From an uncultured Clostridia bacterium (GTDB lineage: Bacteria > Bacillota > Clostridia > Oscillospirales > CAG-272): 42,050 nt of DNA. Made by a program: the position numbers and the translations under genes. Under the pieces are notes generated by a model that worked only from the letters and a program-made list of their open reading frames with translations, did not search any database and was not told where the DNA came from. Every line of letters starts with the position of its first letter. Position 1 is the first letter of the stretch. Where the stretch lies: the NCBI GenBank assembly GCA_947626065.1, contig CANQQT010000015.1:1-42050 (forward strand). The letters run 5' to 3'. Below, one piece after another: positions 1 to 9,189 of the stretch.

Positions 1-326
1 CCGGTCAGAATCCCCCACGGGGGCGCCTCGCCACGGAGCTTTTCCCCCGCCTCAAGCACCGCGTGTCCGACGGCGGTACGCACGGCGCGATCCTTTGTTG
101 GGAAGGAGGCGAAGGCGACCTCGCCGAAGCCGCATTCCCGGCGGCTTCCCTCCTCCATCACCGCCTCGGCGAAGACAGAGACGCCGTCCTCCCGGTGGCG
201 GATGAACACCGAAGGAACCGCCTCGCCCTCCGGCTCCTTTTCGGGTAATTTCGCGCCGGGGAAAAAGATCAGGCAGAGATTCTGACAATAGGTTTTGTTC
301 ACCGTGCCGTCGACAGTCAGCCGCAT
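1..326 (-). CDS. hemZ: HemZ-like coproporphyrinogen dehydrogenase, N-terminal part (runs off left edge)
   Basis: Only the first 108 residues are present; the gene continues beyond position 1. The ATG at 326 follows an AAGGAGG site with 5 nt spacing. The visible part is the poorly conserved N-terminal region of HemZ, ending in PPWGILTG, which in this family leads into a GVRP motif just before the radical-SAM core. HemZ proteins are radical-SAM enzymes related to HemN and thought to convert coproporphyrinogen III to protoporphyrinogen IX without oxygen; many members are poorly tested. The CxxxCxxC cluster motif lies off-window and cannot be checked. It sits 94 bp after dtd at the end of the cda-rec-rel operon, a placement common in Clostridia. 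The identification rests on the PWGILTG motif and neighbourhood. Confidence 0.75.
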   Translation of the reverse strand, partial: MRLTVDGTVNKTYCQNLCLIFFPGAKLPEKEPEGEAVPSVFIRHREDGVSVFAEAVMEEGSRRECGFGEVAFASFPTKDRAVRTAVGHAVLEAGEKLRGEAPPWGILT

Positions 327-420
327 AAGGCTACCTCCTTCGGAAATTTTTTCGTTTTTCTGTTCCGCCGCCGAGAAATTTCGTTGTGCAGATTCGGTTT
401 CCCGCCGCAAAAGTTCTTTT

Positions 421-885
421 CTATCCGTTTCCCTTCGGCAGGTCGGCGTCGGTGAGAATCACCGTCACCGGGCCGTCGTTGACGAGGGAGACCTCCATGT
501 CGGCCCCGAAGCGCCCGGTTTCGGTCTTACAGCCGGAAAGCTCCTCCAGCCGGGAGGCAAAAAGCCTGTAGAGAACCTCCGCCCTCTCCGGCGCCTCGGC
601 GCCTGTGAAGCTCGGCCGATTGCCGCTTCCGCAATCCGCGTAGAGGGTAAAATTCGACACGACCAGCGCCTCCCCGCGAATATCGGGAAGGGCGCGATTC
701 ATTTTCCCTTTTTCGTCCTCAAAAATCCGCAGTCTTGCGACCTTCCCGGCCATCTTCGCGGCGGCATCTTCGGTATCGCCCTTTCCGACGCCGAGAAGCA
801 CAAGAAGTCCCCGGCGACAGCTTCCGACCCTTTCGCCTCCGACGCTTACCTCGGCGCTTTTGACCCGCTGAATCACGCATTTCAT
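421..885 (-). CDS. dtd: D-aminoacyl-tRNA deacylase (Dtd)
   Basis: 154 residues, the normal Dtd length. Dtd is a cytoplasmic homodimer that hydrolyses D-amino acids (and glycine mischarged on tRNA-Ala) from tRNA. The N-terminus MKCVIQRVKSAEVSV is typical, as is GKMN near residue 60. The Gly-cisPro segment is intact (NDGPVT, residues 136-141). The other active-site motif, normally SQxxTL, reads SNFTL at 77-81, so Gln is replaced by Asn. The gene follows rel by 20 bp in the same orientation, the usual rel-dtd order of Bacillota, and is probably co-transcribed with it. Identification is secure; the Asn change is the only oddity. Confidence 0.95.
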   Translation of the reverse strand: MKCVIQRVKSAEVSVGGERVGSCRRGLLVLLGVGKGDTEDAAAKMAGKVARLRIFEDEKGKMNRALPDIRGEALVVSNFTLYADCGSGNRPSFTGAEAPERAEVLYRLFASRLEELSGCKTETGRFGADMEVSLVNDGPVTVILTDADLPKGNG

Positions 886-905
886 AACGGTTTATCCTCT
901 ATCCT

Positions 906-3122
906 TTATCCCCTGCTCACCGTCTCGACGTTCGGAACGGAGCGGAGGCGGGAGAGAATCGATTTGAAGTGATCGAGATTCTTGCAGGCCACCACCAGCT
1001 CAAGAATCACGCAGTCGGCGCTCCGGTGAGAGGTGATGTTGAGAAGGGAAACCTTCATATCGGCCAGCGCCATCGTCACGTCGGCAATCAGGCGAATGTC
1101 GGACTGTGCGGTGATGCGGATCTGCGCCTCGAAATCGCTTCCCGAGGGCTGAGAGACATTCTCCCAGTGGGCGTTGATCCAGCGATTGATATACGCGGGA
1201 TTCTGTAGGCCCGCCAGCACGTTCTGACAGTCCTGCTTGTGAATGGAAATTCCGTAGCCCTTCGTGATAAAGCCGATGATCGGATCGCCGGGAAGGGGAT
1301 TACAGCACCTCGAAAACTTGACGGCCAGCCCCTCGACGCCGTCGATGACGACGCCGCCGCTCGATTTGCGGTGACGCACCGTGCTGACCTGCTCGGCCTC
1401 GGTGGGAATGACCTCCTCCGGCTTGACGACGCGGTCGAATTCGTCCTTCAGCTTGGAGGAAATCTTCGATACCGTCAACCCTCCGTAACCGATGGTGTTG
1501 TAGAGGTCGTCAAGGTCGGAAATGCCGATTCTCTTGCCGATGTTGAGAAGAATTTCGTTCTTCTGCGCCTCTGTGTAGGGCTTGCCGATGCGTTTCAGCT
1601 CCCGCTCGACGTCCGCCTTTCCGACCGCGATGTTTTCCGTCCGCCGCTCCCGCTTGAACCACTGCCGGATTTTGTTCCTCGCCTCGCCGGTACGGACGAT
1701 TTTCATCCAGTCGCGGGAGGGGCCCTTGGAGGCGGTGGAGGTGATGATTTCGACGATCTCCCCGTTCTGCGGCACCCGGTCGATCGGCACGATCATGCCG
1801 TTGATTTTGGCGCCCACCATCTTATTTCCGACCTCGGAATGGATGGCGTAGGCGAAGTCGATGACCGTAGCCCCCTGCGGAAGCGTGACGATGTCTCCCT
1901 TCGGGGTGAAGACGAAGACCTCGTCGTGCATGATGTCGATTTTCAGAGCGCGAAGGAATTCCTCCGGGTCGCGGGTACCGTCCTCCGTCTCAATCAGCTT
2001 GGCGATCCAGCCGAGCTTGCAGTCGATCTCCTCCTTGCTCTCCTCGCCGGATTTGTACTTCCAGTGAGCGGCGACGCCGTATTCGGCGATTCTGTGCATT
2101 TCCCACGTCCGGATCTGCACCTCAAAGGGAATGGCGTTGCGGCCCATGACGGTGGTATGAAGCGAGCGGTACATATTCGGCTTCGGCGTCGAAATATAGT
2201 CCTTGAAGCGCCCCGGAACCATATTGAACATTTCGTGAATCAGACCGAGAACCACGTAGCACTCCTCCTCGCTGTCCACGATGACGCGGAGGGCGTAGAA
2301 GTCGAAAATCTCGTCGAAACTCTTGTTCTGCTGATACATTTTCCGATAGATGCTGTAGACCGATTTGACGCGGCCCTCCAGCGTGAAATGAATACCGGCC
2401 TCCGACAGCTTATCCGCCACCTGTGCGCGGGTGCGCTCGATGAAATCGCGGTTTTCCCCGTAGCGCTTTTCGATGTCGTTCCGGATTTCCTCGTAGCCGA
2501 TGGGATCGAGGTATTCCAGCGAGAGATTTTCCAGCTCATGCTTCATTCTCTGCATTCCGAGCCGATGGGCAAGAGGCGCGAAGACCTGCATCGTCTCAAG
2601 CGCCGTCATCCGCCGCTTGTCGTCCTTCTTGACGCCGAGCGTCCGCATATTGTGGAGCCGGTCGGCCAGCTTGATGAAGATGACCCGCACGTCCTTCGCC
2701 ATCGCGAGGAACATTTTGCGGAGGTTTTCGATGTGCTGCTCTTCCTTGTCCTCAAAGGGAATCTGCACCATTTTGGTCAGCCCGTCGACCAGCTGCGCCA
2801 CGTCGTCCCCGAAATTCTTCTGAATGGTGGACAAATCGGTTTTCGTCCCGCAGTCCTCCACCGTATCGTGCAGAAGCGCCGCGCATATCGAATCGGTGTC
2901 GAGCTCCAGCCCGGCGACGATCTCCGCCACCGCGACGGGATGGCTGATGTATTCTTCTCCGCTGCAGCGGTACTGCCCCTCGTGAAGCTCCTTCGCGTAA
3001 AGGTAGGCGCTCTTGATCTTCTCAAGGTCATAGCGCTTCCCGGTTCGCTCCAGCGTCAGAAGCAACTTTTCTATACCTGCGTAAGGATTGTTTCCACGCT
3101 CTTCAACTGTTTGTAAAGACAT
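906..3122 (-). CDS. rel: Bifunctional (p)ppGpp synthetase/hydrolase (Rel/SpoT family)
   Basis: 738 residues, full length for long RSH enzymes. It makes and degrades the alarmone (p)ppGpp in the stringent response. The HD hydrolase domain has H61 and the H85-D86 pair in LLHDTVEDC. The synthetase domain has RFKDYI at 305-310, the RxKD form found in bifunctional enzymes, and PNMYRSLHTTV at 315-325. A TGS domain spans about 400-462, a Cys-containing region (FSRCCNP) lies near 605, and a C-terminal ACT domain follows from about 660. The start overlaps the last 52 nt of recJ in another frame and has only a weak Shine-Dalgarno site, so translational coupling to recJ is likely. Both hydrolase and synthetase motifs appear intact. 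Confidence 0.97.
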   Translation of the reverse strand: MSLQTVEERGNNPYAGIEKLLLTLERTGKRYDLEKIKSAYLYAKELHEGQYRCSGEEYISHPVAVAEIVAGLELDTDSICAALLHDTVEDCGTKTDLSTIQKNFGDDVAQLVDGLTKMVQIPFEDKEEQHIENLRKMFLAMAKDVRVIFIKLADRLHNMRTLGVKKDDKRRMTALETMQVFAPLAHRLGMQRMKHELENLSLEYLDPIGYEEIRNDIEKRYGENRDFIERTRAQVADKLSEAGIHFTLEGRVKSVYSIYRKMYQQNKSFDEIFDFYALRVIVDSEEECYVVLGLIHEMFNMVPGRFKDYISTPKPNMYRSLHTTVMGRNAIPFEVQIRTWEMHRIAEYGVAAHWKYKSGEESKEEIDCKLGWIAKLIETEDGTRDPEEFLRALKIDIMHDEVFVFTPKGDIVTLPQGATVIDFAYAIHSEVGNKMVGAKINGMIVPIDRVPQNGEIVEIITSTASKGPSRDWMKIVRTGEARNKIRQWFKRERRTENIAVGKADVERELKRIGKPYTEAQKNEILLNIGKRIGISDLDDLYNTIGYGGLTVSKISSKLKDEFDRVVKPEEVIPTEAEQVSTVRHRKSSGGVVIDGVEGLAVKFSRCCNPLPGDPIIGFITKGYGISIHKQDCQNVLAGLQNPAYINRWINAHWENVSQPSGSDFEAQIRITAQSDIRLIADVTMALADMKVSLLNITSHRSADCVILELVVACKNLDHFKSILSRLRSVPNVETVSRG

Positions 3123-5230
3123 GTTTCGGTAAGATCGACTTTCTTTTCGATAGAATTGACGGAAATGACGAAGGTCTCCATTCCGACACGACTCAGATCC
3201 CTTTCCGTGAGGGAAATCACCCCGCTCTCGGAAAGAATATCCAGAATCAGGCGGAGACGGACGTAATCAAGCTCCGACGGGCCGTCTTCCCCGCCGAGGC
3301 CGCATAAAATCCTGTTCAGGCAAACCTCCCGCCCTTCCCCTGGCAGAAGTCTTTTCAGATAACGGAAAACCGTGGCGAAATCCTCCCGGGCCGGAAACCA
3401 GCCGTCGGGAAGCGGCTTCCCCTCCTCCTTCGTCTCCTCGTAGAGGGAAAGCAACCGGCGCCGCCTCTGCCTCTCCTCCCCGATAAGACGCGACTGCCGC
3501 ACTTGAAGCTGAACCGAGCGGCTTCCGAGAAACTCGTTGACCGAGAGATTGCAGAGAATATCCAGCCGGTCGCCGGGAAGATAGCCGAGCCGGTCGGGAG
3601 AGGAGCCGAAGCAGACGGCGGAAAACCGTCTTCCGTCCTTCTCAAGCGTCAGCTTGCTGTGCCTCTGCTCGCTCCCGAGAGGAATTATTTCCCGGAGCGT
3701 AAGGTCGCGGACCTCGAAAACCGGGACGGGATTGGCGGTGCCGAAGGGTTCGAGGAGCGACAGCTCCCCGGCCTGCTTCAAGGTGATTTCCTCCGGGTAA
3801 AGCTCGCAGTCGGCCTCGATTTCGGAGAGAATTTCCCCGCCGGGAAGCATCTGCCTCGCCACCTCGTTGATTCTCTTTTTGAAGGCCGGAAAAAGCTCTC
3901 TTGTCACCGTAAGCCCGGCGGCCATCTCGTGCCCGCCGTACCTCAAAAGAAGGTCTCCGCAGGCGGCAAGCGCCTCGGCGAGATTCAACCCCTTCACGCT
4001 TCTGCCGGAGCCCTTGCCGGTCTCCCCGTCGAAGCAGACAAGGAGCGTCGGCTTCCCGAACCGCTCGGCGATGCGGGAGGCGACGATGCCGATGACCCCG
4101 GGGTGCCAGCTTTCCTCCCCCAGAACAATCACCGCCCCCTCCCTCTCGGAGGGGTTTTCCGCCAGCGTTTTTTCAATCTCCTCCGCGATGCGGTTTTCCT
4201 CCTTCTGACGGAGACGGTTCAGCTCGCAGAGCCTCTCGGCAAGGGGAGTCGCCTCCTTTTCGCTCCTTGAAAGAAGGAGAGAAAGGGAAGTCTCCGCGCT
4301 GTCCAGACGCCCCGCCGCGTTGATGCGCGGGGCAAGAAGAAAGCCCACCGTCGAGGAGGTCACCTCCTGTCGACCCTTTCCCTTGCCGCCGGAGGAGGCG
4401 TCGAGCAGGGCGCGAAGGCCAGGCCTGCCGCCGCGGTTGAGGGCCTTCAACCCCATGGCGACAAGCAGGCGATTTTCTCCCACAAGCGGCATCACGTCGG
4501 CCACGGTGCCGAGCGCGACGAGATCCGCGTATCTTCCGCAAAGCTCCTCAAGCAGGCCCCCGGTCGACTCCCCGCGCCTCTTGCGCAGGGTATATTCCAG
4601 CGCCGTCGCCAGCTTGAAGGCCACCCCGACGCCGGCCAGCTCCTTGAAGGGATAGGGGCAGCCCTGCCGACGGGGATTGACGACGGCCAGCGCGTCGGGA
4701 AGCTCCTCCCGGCATTCGTGATGGTCGGTCACAATCAGGTCGCAGCCCCATTCCTTTAAAAGCGCCGCTTCCGTCACGGCGGTGACGCCGGTATCGACGG
4801 TGACGATCAGCCCCGTCCCTTCCCGCACCAGCCTTTCCAGCGCTCCGGCGTTGACTCCGTAGCCCTCCTCCGCCCGGTTGGGGATATAGTGATGGACGGA
4901 AAAGCCGTTTTCCTTCAAATAGAGGGTGAGCAGGCAGACCGAGGTCACGCCGTCGACGTCGTAGTCGCCGTAAACCGTGACGGTTTCCCCTCTCTCCCTC
5001 GCCTCAGCCAGCCTTGCGCAGGCCTTTTCCATATCGGCCATCGCAAAGGGGTCGAAAAGGAGCTCTTTTTCAAGATGAAGGAAGTCGGCCGCCTCCTTGG
5101 CCGTCCGACAGCCCCTGCCGTAGAGAAGCGTCGCGGTCAGCGGCTCAATGTTCAGCTCCTTCGCGATTTCCCCGACGGCGGCGGCGTCTCTGTCCCGCCT
5201 CCCGACCACCCATTTTCTCTCTGCCTGCAT
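3071..5230 (-). CDS. recJ: Single-stranded-DNA-specific exonuclease RecJ
   Basis: 719 residues from the chosen ATG at 5230, preceded by GGAAAGGA; a GTG nine codons upstream lacks a usable Shine-Dalgarno site. RecJ is a 5'-3' ssDNA exonuclease of the DHH phosphoesterase superfamily acting in RecFOR recombination and mismatch and base-excision repair. Motif I DYDVDG is at 89-94 and the DHH motif (VTDHHE) at 169-171. RINAAGRL follows, and the DHHA1 domain carries the GGH motif near residue 420. An OB-like domain and a Bacillota-type C-terminal extension follow; the extension overlaps the start of rel. Bacilli have apt between recJ and relA; here it is absent. Confidence 0.95.
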   Translation of the reverse strand: MQAERKWVVGRRDRDAAAVGEIAKELNIEPLTATLLYGRGCRTAKEAADFLHLEKELLFDPFAMADMEKACARLAEARERGETVTVYGDYDVDGVTSVCLLTLYLKENGFSVHHYIPNRAEEGYGVNAGALERLVREGTGLIVTVDTGVTAVTEAALLKEWGCDLIVTDHHECREELPDALAVVNPRRQGCPYPFKELAGVGVAFKLATALEYTLRKRRGESTGGLLEELCGRYADLVALGTVADVMPLVGENRLLVAMGLKALNRGGRPGLRALLDASSGGKGKGRQEVTSSTVGFLLAPRINAAGRLDSAETSLSLLLSRSEKEATPLAERLCELNRLRQKEENRIAEEIEKTLAENPSEREGAVIVLGEESWHPGVIGIVASRIAERFGKPTLLVCFDGETGKGSGRSVKGLNLAEALAACGDLLLRYGGHEMAAGLTVTRELFPAFKKRINEVARQMLPGGEILSEIEADCELYPEEITLKQAGELSLLEPFGTANPVPVFEVRDLTLREIIPLGSEQRHSKLTLEKDGRRFSAVCFGSSPDRLGYLPGDRLDILCNLSVNEFLGSRSVQLQVRQSRLIGEERQRRRRLLSLYEETKEEGKPLPDGWFPAREDFATVFRYLKRLLPGEGREVCLNRILCGLGGEDGPSELDYVRLRLILDILSESGVISLTERDLSRVGMETFVISVNSIEKKVDLTETCLYKQLKSVETILTQV

Positions 5231-5292
5231 GGCGTATCCTTTCCTGCCGTCCGGCACCCTTATAGCGCCGATACGGTCTTTCTTCTTTCTTC

Positions 5293-6882
5293 TCAGTCGT
5301 CAACCGCGGGCGGTAGGTAGCGCCGGATGACCGCCTCGGCACAGCGAAGGCCGTCGACCGCCGCCGAGGTAATGCCTCCCGCGTACCCGGCGCCCTCCCC
5401 GCAGGGATAAATGTTGTCATAGCCCTCGGCAAGGAAGGCCTCGTTTCTCAAAATCCGCACCGGAGCCGAGGTTCTCGTCTCAACGCCGGTCAGAACGGCA
5501 TCCTTTGCGGCAAAGCCGTGAAGGCTCTTGTCAAAGGCCGTCAGTCCCAGTTTCAGCATCTTCGTCACCGTCTCCGGGAAGAGAGAAGCAAGATCCGCCG
5601 TTCTCACTCTCCCACCGCGATAGGTCGGAAGAATCCGGCCCGGCTCGCTTCCGTGTCTGCCGGAGAGAAAATCGCCCACCGTCTGAATCGGCGCCTCGTA
5701 GCCCCCGCCTCCCGCCGCGTAGGCGGCCCTTTCGAGCCGACGTTGAAAGGCGATCGGGTCGGGAGGGGAAACCGAAACGGCGAGGGCCGCGTTTGCGTTT
5801 CTTCCGTCCCGACGGAAACGGCTCATGCCGTTCGTCACAACGCCGCCCTCCTCCGAGGCCGCGGCAATCACTTCCCCACCGGGGCACATACAGAAGGTGT
5901 AGACGCAAGCCTCCCCTACCCGGCGTGAAAAGGCATATTCGGCGTGGCCGAGCTTGGGATTCCCGGCCTCCTCCCGAAAGAGCGCCCGGTCGATATCGCT
6001 TTGAAGATGCTCAATCCGGACGCCGACCGAAAAGGGCTTCGGAACCACCGAAAAGCGGTTGGCCGCAAGATATGCGTAGGTGTCCCGCGCACTGTGTCCC
6101 GTCGCGAGAAAGAGCGGGCCGCAGGGGAGGCATTCCCCCTCCCCGGTAAGAACCCCGACGGCACGGGAGCCGTCAAACCGGATTCCTTCGAGCTTGGTAC
6201 GGTAGCGGATTTCCCCGCCGAGCTCGGCAATTCTGCCGGCGATTCCCGAAACGACGCCGAGAAGGCGGTCGGTGCCGATGTGGGGCCGTGCGCTGACGAG
6301 AATTTCGGGGGGCGCGCCGAACTCCGCCAGCCTTGTAAGAACGTAGCGGCAGCGGCCGTCGTTGATCCGCGTGATCAGCTTCCCGTCGGAAAAGGTCCCG
6401 GCGCCTCCCGCGCCGAACTGAATGTTCGTCTCGGTGTCCAGCTCGCCGGTGCGGAAGAAGCGGTGAACCTTCTCCGCCCGGGCAAGGACGCTGTCCCCCC
6501 GCTCAAGAACGAGGGGCCGGTAGCCCTTTTCGGCAAGGGCAAGCGCCGCGAACATTCCGCAGGGGCCGAAGCCCACCACCACCGGACGCCCACCGGGGGC
6601 TTCTTTTCCCGGGACGAGCCCGGCGAGCGGGTCGCTCTCCTCAAGAGCTGCGCAGTCGACCCCGGCCAGCTTCTCGGGGGAAATCACAGAGGCGGTTTCC
6701 GCAAGAACCGAGTACACCAGCGTCACTCTTCCATGGCGGGTATCGACCGAGCGCCTGAAAATCTCGGTTCTCAGAAGCTCCTTTTTATCAAGCAACGGAG
6801 CAAGCCGACGCGCGGCCTGCTCCATGGCTTCTCCCTCCGACGCCGAAACCGGCAGCCGGATATTTCTCACAAGGATCTGCAT
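5293..6882 (-). CDS. FAD-dependent oxidoreductase of uncharacterised type (COG2509-like)
   Basis: 529 residues, ATG preceded by GGAAGGAAAGG. A dinucleotide-binding motif, VVVGFGPCGMFAALALAEKG, is at about residues 100-119. It is preceded by an N-terminal region of about 95 residues with the RRSVDTR motif typical of this family. A C-terminal FAD-contact segment reads PCGEGAGYAGGITSAAVDG. These features match the uncharacterised FAD-dependent dehydrogenases often annotated only as NAD(P)/FAD-dependent oxidoreductase. Substrate and physiological role are unknown. It lies 17 bp after cdaR and about 60 bp before recJ, inside the same operon; this says little about its reaction. Confidence 0.85.
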   Translation of the reverse strand: MQILVRNIRLPVSASEGEAMEQAARRLAPLLDKKELLRTEIFRRSVDTRHGRVTLVYSVLAETASVISPEKLAGVDCAALEESDPLAGLVPGKEAPGGRPVVVGFGPCGMFAALALAEKGYRPLVLERGDSVLARAEKVHRFFRTGELDTETNIQFGAGGAGTFSDGKLITRINDGRCRYVLTRLAEFGAPPEILVSARPHIGTDRLLGVVSGIAGRIAELGGEIRYRTKLEGIRFDGSRAVGVLTGEGECLPCGPLFLATGHSARDTYAYLAANRFSVVPKPFSVGVRIEHLQSDIDRALFREEAGNPKLGHAEYAFSRRVGEACVYTFCMCPGGEVIAAASEEGGVVTNGMSRFRRDGRNANAALAVSVSPPDPIAFQRRLERAAYAAGGGGYEAPIQTVGDFLSGRHGSEPGRILPTYRGGRVRTADLASLFPETVTKMLKLGLTAFDKSLHGFAAKDAVLTGVETRTSAPVRILRNEAFLAEGYDNIYPCGEGAGYAGGITSAAVDGLRCAEAVIRRYLPPAVDD

Positions 6883-6899
6883 AACCTTTCCTTCCGTCG

Positions 6900-8177
6900 C
6901 TATCCGAGAATCTTTACAGACACCGTGTAGCTTCCGACTTCATAGACCAGCCCGGAATAGGGGGCCGAAAATTCAAAGCTCACTGGGACGATGACCGTTC
7001 CCGCGAAGCTCTCCTGATTGCTCAGATCCACCACGGCGGTGACGTTTGCCGAGCCGATGCGGTTGACCAGCGCCGTCTCCCCCTGTACCGTGATGCTGAG
7101 CGGATCGACAAGCGGCTCGTAGTTGAGATTCTGAGGATTGACAACCCGGAAATCGGTGACGCTGATTTTCTTGGTCGCCACGCCCTTCAGCGTCAGGGAA
7201 ATCGTCGCGGTGTCGATCATGCTGACGTTTTCCACGCCCTCCGGGAGGGTGATTTTCACTGTATACGTGTTCGTGCTGGCGGTGATCCGCTTCTCGTCGA
7301 TTTCATACTCCAGACGGACGGCGTCGACGGCCTCGGCGTCCCCGAGAATCCGGATGCTCGACGGGGTCACCGTCGCCTCACAGTTGGAGGGATTGAAGAG
7401 CCCGTTTTTGAAGATGACCTCGATCGGCACCTCGCGGTATTTGTAGACGGGAATCGTGGCGGTGACGTAGGAGGCGCTCATCCTTATATAGCTGTTCGTC
7501 ACCTCATTCCCCGCCCCGTCGACGAGAACAAGATCGCCGCTGTAGGTAACGGTTCTCGTCACGTGCCCGATATCGGCGTCCAGCCTCGCCTCCGTGATGC
7601 TCTGAAGCACCGATTCCGGCCCGGTTACGGTGACGGTTTTCGGATTGGTGACGGTATCGGCGGTGCCGAGCTCGTACCCGTCCTCAAGGAGGAATTTCGT
7701 GACGTTGACCTTCACGGGAACCGTCACGGAGGTGGTGTTGTCCGCGTATACCGTCACGGAATCGAGGGAGGCCTTCGACAGGGATACCCCGTTCGGGAGC
7801 TCAACCTGCAAATCAAAGCGGTAGCGCCCGGGAGCGGTAATCGCCGACATATCGACGTAGGCACGGATATCGGAGCGGGTCAGGCGGCTGATAAGGCTTC
7901 GCTTGCCGGAAACCGTCACGTCAACCGTCGCGTCGTCGCCGGAAAGAACCGAAAAACCGCTGGTATTGACGATTTCCACCGGAATGGAGGAAAAATTCTC
8001 GTTATACTGCGTGGTATCGTTTTCGGCGGCAAACAGCCAGATGAAAAAGGCGATGATCAAACAGCAGATCTTGGCAAAAAAATCGACCTTTTTGTTTCTC
8101 TTTACCGTAAGGCTCCCCTTGCTCTTGTCCTGCAGGGGCTCTTCGGCTTCTGTATTCGCGTTATTCTTCGTCTCCAT
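6900..8177 (-). CDS. cdaR: YbbR-domain protein, CdaR-like regulator of diadenylate cyclase
   Basis: 425 residues. A short cytoplasmic N-terminus (about 30 residues, charged) precedes one membrane segment (KICCLIIAFFIWLFA, about 35-50). The rest is an extracytoplasmic region of repeated beta-rich YbbR modules, visible as recurring patterns such as VTVTGPESVL, IRILGDAEAV and ITVQGETALV at roughly 80-90-residue intervals. In Bacillota, CdaR binds CdaA and modulates c-di-AMP synthesis. The gene follows cdaA by 18 bp, the conserved cdaA-cdaR arrangement; the usual third gene, glmM, is not next to it. Family assignment is firm; the regulatory role is inferred from conserved linkage. Confidence 0.92.
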   Translation of the reverse strand: METKNNANTEAEEPLQDKSKGSLTVKRNKKVDFFAKICCLIIAFFIWLFAAENDTTQYNENFSSIPVEIVNTSGFSVLSGDDATVDVTVSGKRSLISRLTRSDIRAYVDMSAITAPGRYRFDLQVELPNGVSLSKASLDSVTVYADNTTSVTVPVKVNVTKFLLEDGYELGTADTVTNPKTVTVTGPESVLQSITEARLDADIGHVTRTVTYSGDLVLVDGAGNEVTNSYIRMSASYVTATIPVYKYREVPIEVIFKNGLFNPSNCEATVTPSSIRILGDAEAVDAVRLEYEIDEKRITASTNTYTVKITLPEGVENVSMIDTATISLTLKGVATKKISVTDFRVVNPQNLNYEPLVDPLSITVQGETALVNRIGSANVTAVVDLSNQESFAGTVIVPVSFEFSAPYSGLVYEVGSYTVSVKILG

Positions 8178-8195
8178 CGGAAACCCTGCCTCTTT

Positions 8196-9056
8196 TCAAC
8201 GGGAATCTTTCTTGATGTGGGGAATGAACCGGGAAACGCTCTTCTCCTTCGGGAGAATGAAAAGATTTTCAAGCTCCCGTTTCAGAGAATTGTAGGTAAA
8301 CCCTCGCTTCAGCTGTCCGCCGACGGCGACCGAAATATTGCCGGTCTCCTCCGACACAATGATGACGACGGCGTCGCTCTCCTCGCTCATGCCGATGCCG
8401 GCGCGGTGCCGGGTGCCGAGGTCCTTGATGATGTTTTCGTTCGCGGAGAGGGGAAGGAAGCAACCCGCGGCGTAGACGCGCCAGCCCCGGATGATCACCG
8501 CCCCGTCATGAAGCGGAGCGCCCTCGTAAAAGATGTTTTTCAGGACGAAGGAGGAAATATCGGCGTTGACGGTGACCCCCGTCTTGATGATATCCCCCAG
8601 CTTGGTGGTACGCTCCAGCACAATCAGCGCGCCGGTGCGGGATTCCGAAAGATCCTCCGCCGCGCGGCAGATTTCACTTATGTAAGGAGAGGGGGATTTT
8701 TCGGGATCCTTGCTTTCGCCGATGTTGCGAAGGCTCCGGAGGGGCTCCCCGCCCACCTTCTCAAGCGCGGAGCGAAGCTCCGGCTGAAAAACCACAAGAA
8801 GAGCGACGAAGCCGACCTGGAAGAAATTCGCCGTGATAAAGGAAAGGGCGCTCAGGCCGAGAAAATTGCTGAGCAGCATCACCACGACAAAGAGCGCGAC
8901 GCCGACCGCCAGCTTTCCGGCGCGTCGGTCACGGATAAAGGAATAGACGTAGTATAAAAGAATCGCGACGATCAGGATATCGATGACGTCGATGATTCCT
9001 ATCGATTTTACCTGGCTGAGAAAATACGTCCACGTAAAAGCGGCTTTATCTTCCAT
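8196..9056 (-). CDS. cdaA: Diadenylate cyclase CdaA (membrane-bound, DAC domain)
   Basis: 286 residues from the ATG at 9056, which has GGAG six nt upstream; a TTG/ATG pair 15-18 nt further upstream has no Shine-Dalgarno site. CdaA makes c-di-AMP from two ATP at the cytoplasmic membrane, a nucleotide controlling potassium and osmolyte homeostasis. Three hydrophobic segments lie at about 20-38, 48-68 and 70-92. The catalytic DAC domain has DGA at 184-186 and GTRHR at 214-218, both intact. It is the first gene of the operon, with a promoter-like element about 57-85 bp upstream of the ATG. Confidence 0.96.
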   Translation of the reverse strand: MEDKAAFTWTYFLSQVKSIGIIDVIDILIVAILLYYVYSFIRDRRAGKLAVGVALFVVVMLLSNFLGLSALSFITANFFQVGFVALLVVFQPELRSALEKVGGEPLRSLRNIGESKDPEKSPSPYISEICRAAEDLSESRTGALIVLERTTKLGDIIKTGVTVNADISSFVLKNIFYEGAPLHDGAVIIRGWRVYAAGCFLPLSANENIIKDLGTRHRAGIGMSEESDAVVIIVSEETGNISVAVGGQLKRGFTYNSLKRELENLFILPKEKSVSRFIPHIKKDSR

Positions 9057-9112
9057 GGCAGTCTCCGGCATCAAAACGAATTGGGCGCTGACGTTTTTCA
9101 GCTCTCTGTTTT

Positions 9113-9141
9113 ATTGTATCACACTCCGAAAAAGAATGCAA
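9113..9141 (-). promoter_or_regulatory. Predicted sigma-A promoter of the cdaA operon
   Basis: On the minus strand TTGCAT (9141-9136) and TACAAT (9118-9113) are separated by 17 nt. The distance to the cdaA ATG is about 57 nt. An A/T-rich stretch lies just upstream of the -35. Called by eye from hexamers only. Confidence 0.65.
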
Positions 9142-9189
9142 TTCTTATCCGGCATTTTTTTGACTTCACAAAAAAAATTTACATTCTGA

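Noticed and set aside
1239..3116. A 625-codon plus-strand frame antisense to rel
   Set aside because: The minus strand encodes an intact Rel; this is a mirror frame caused by codon bias.
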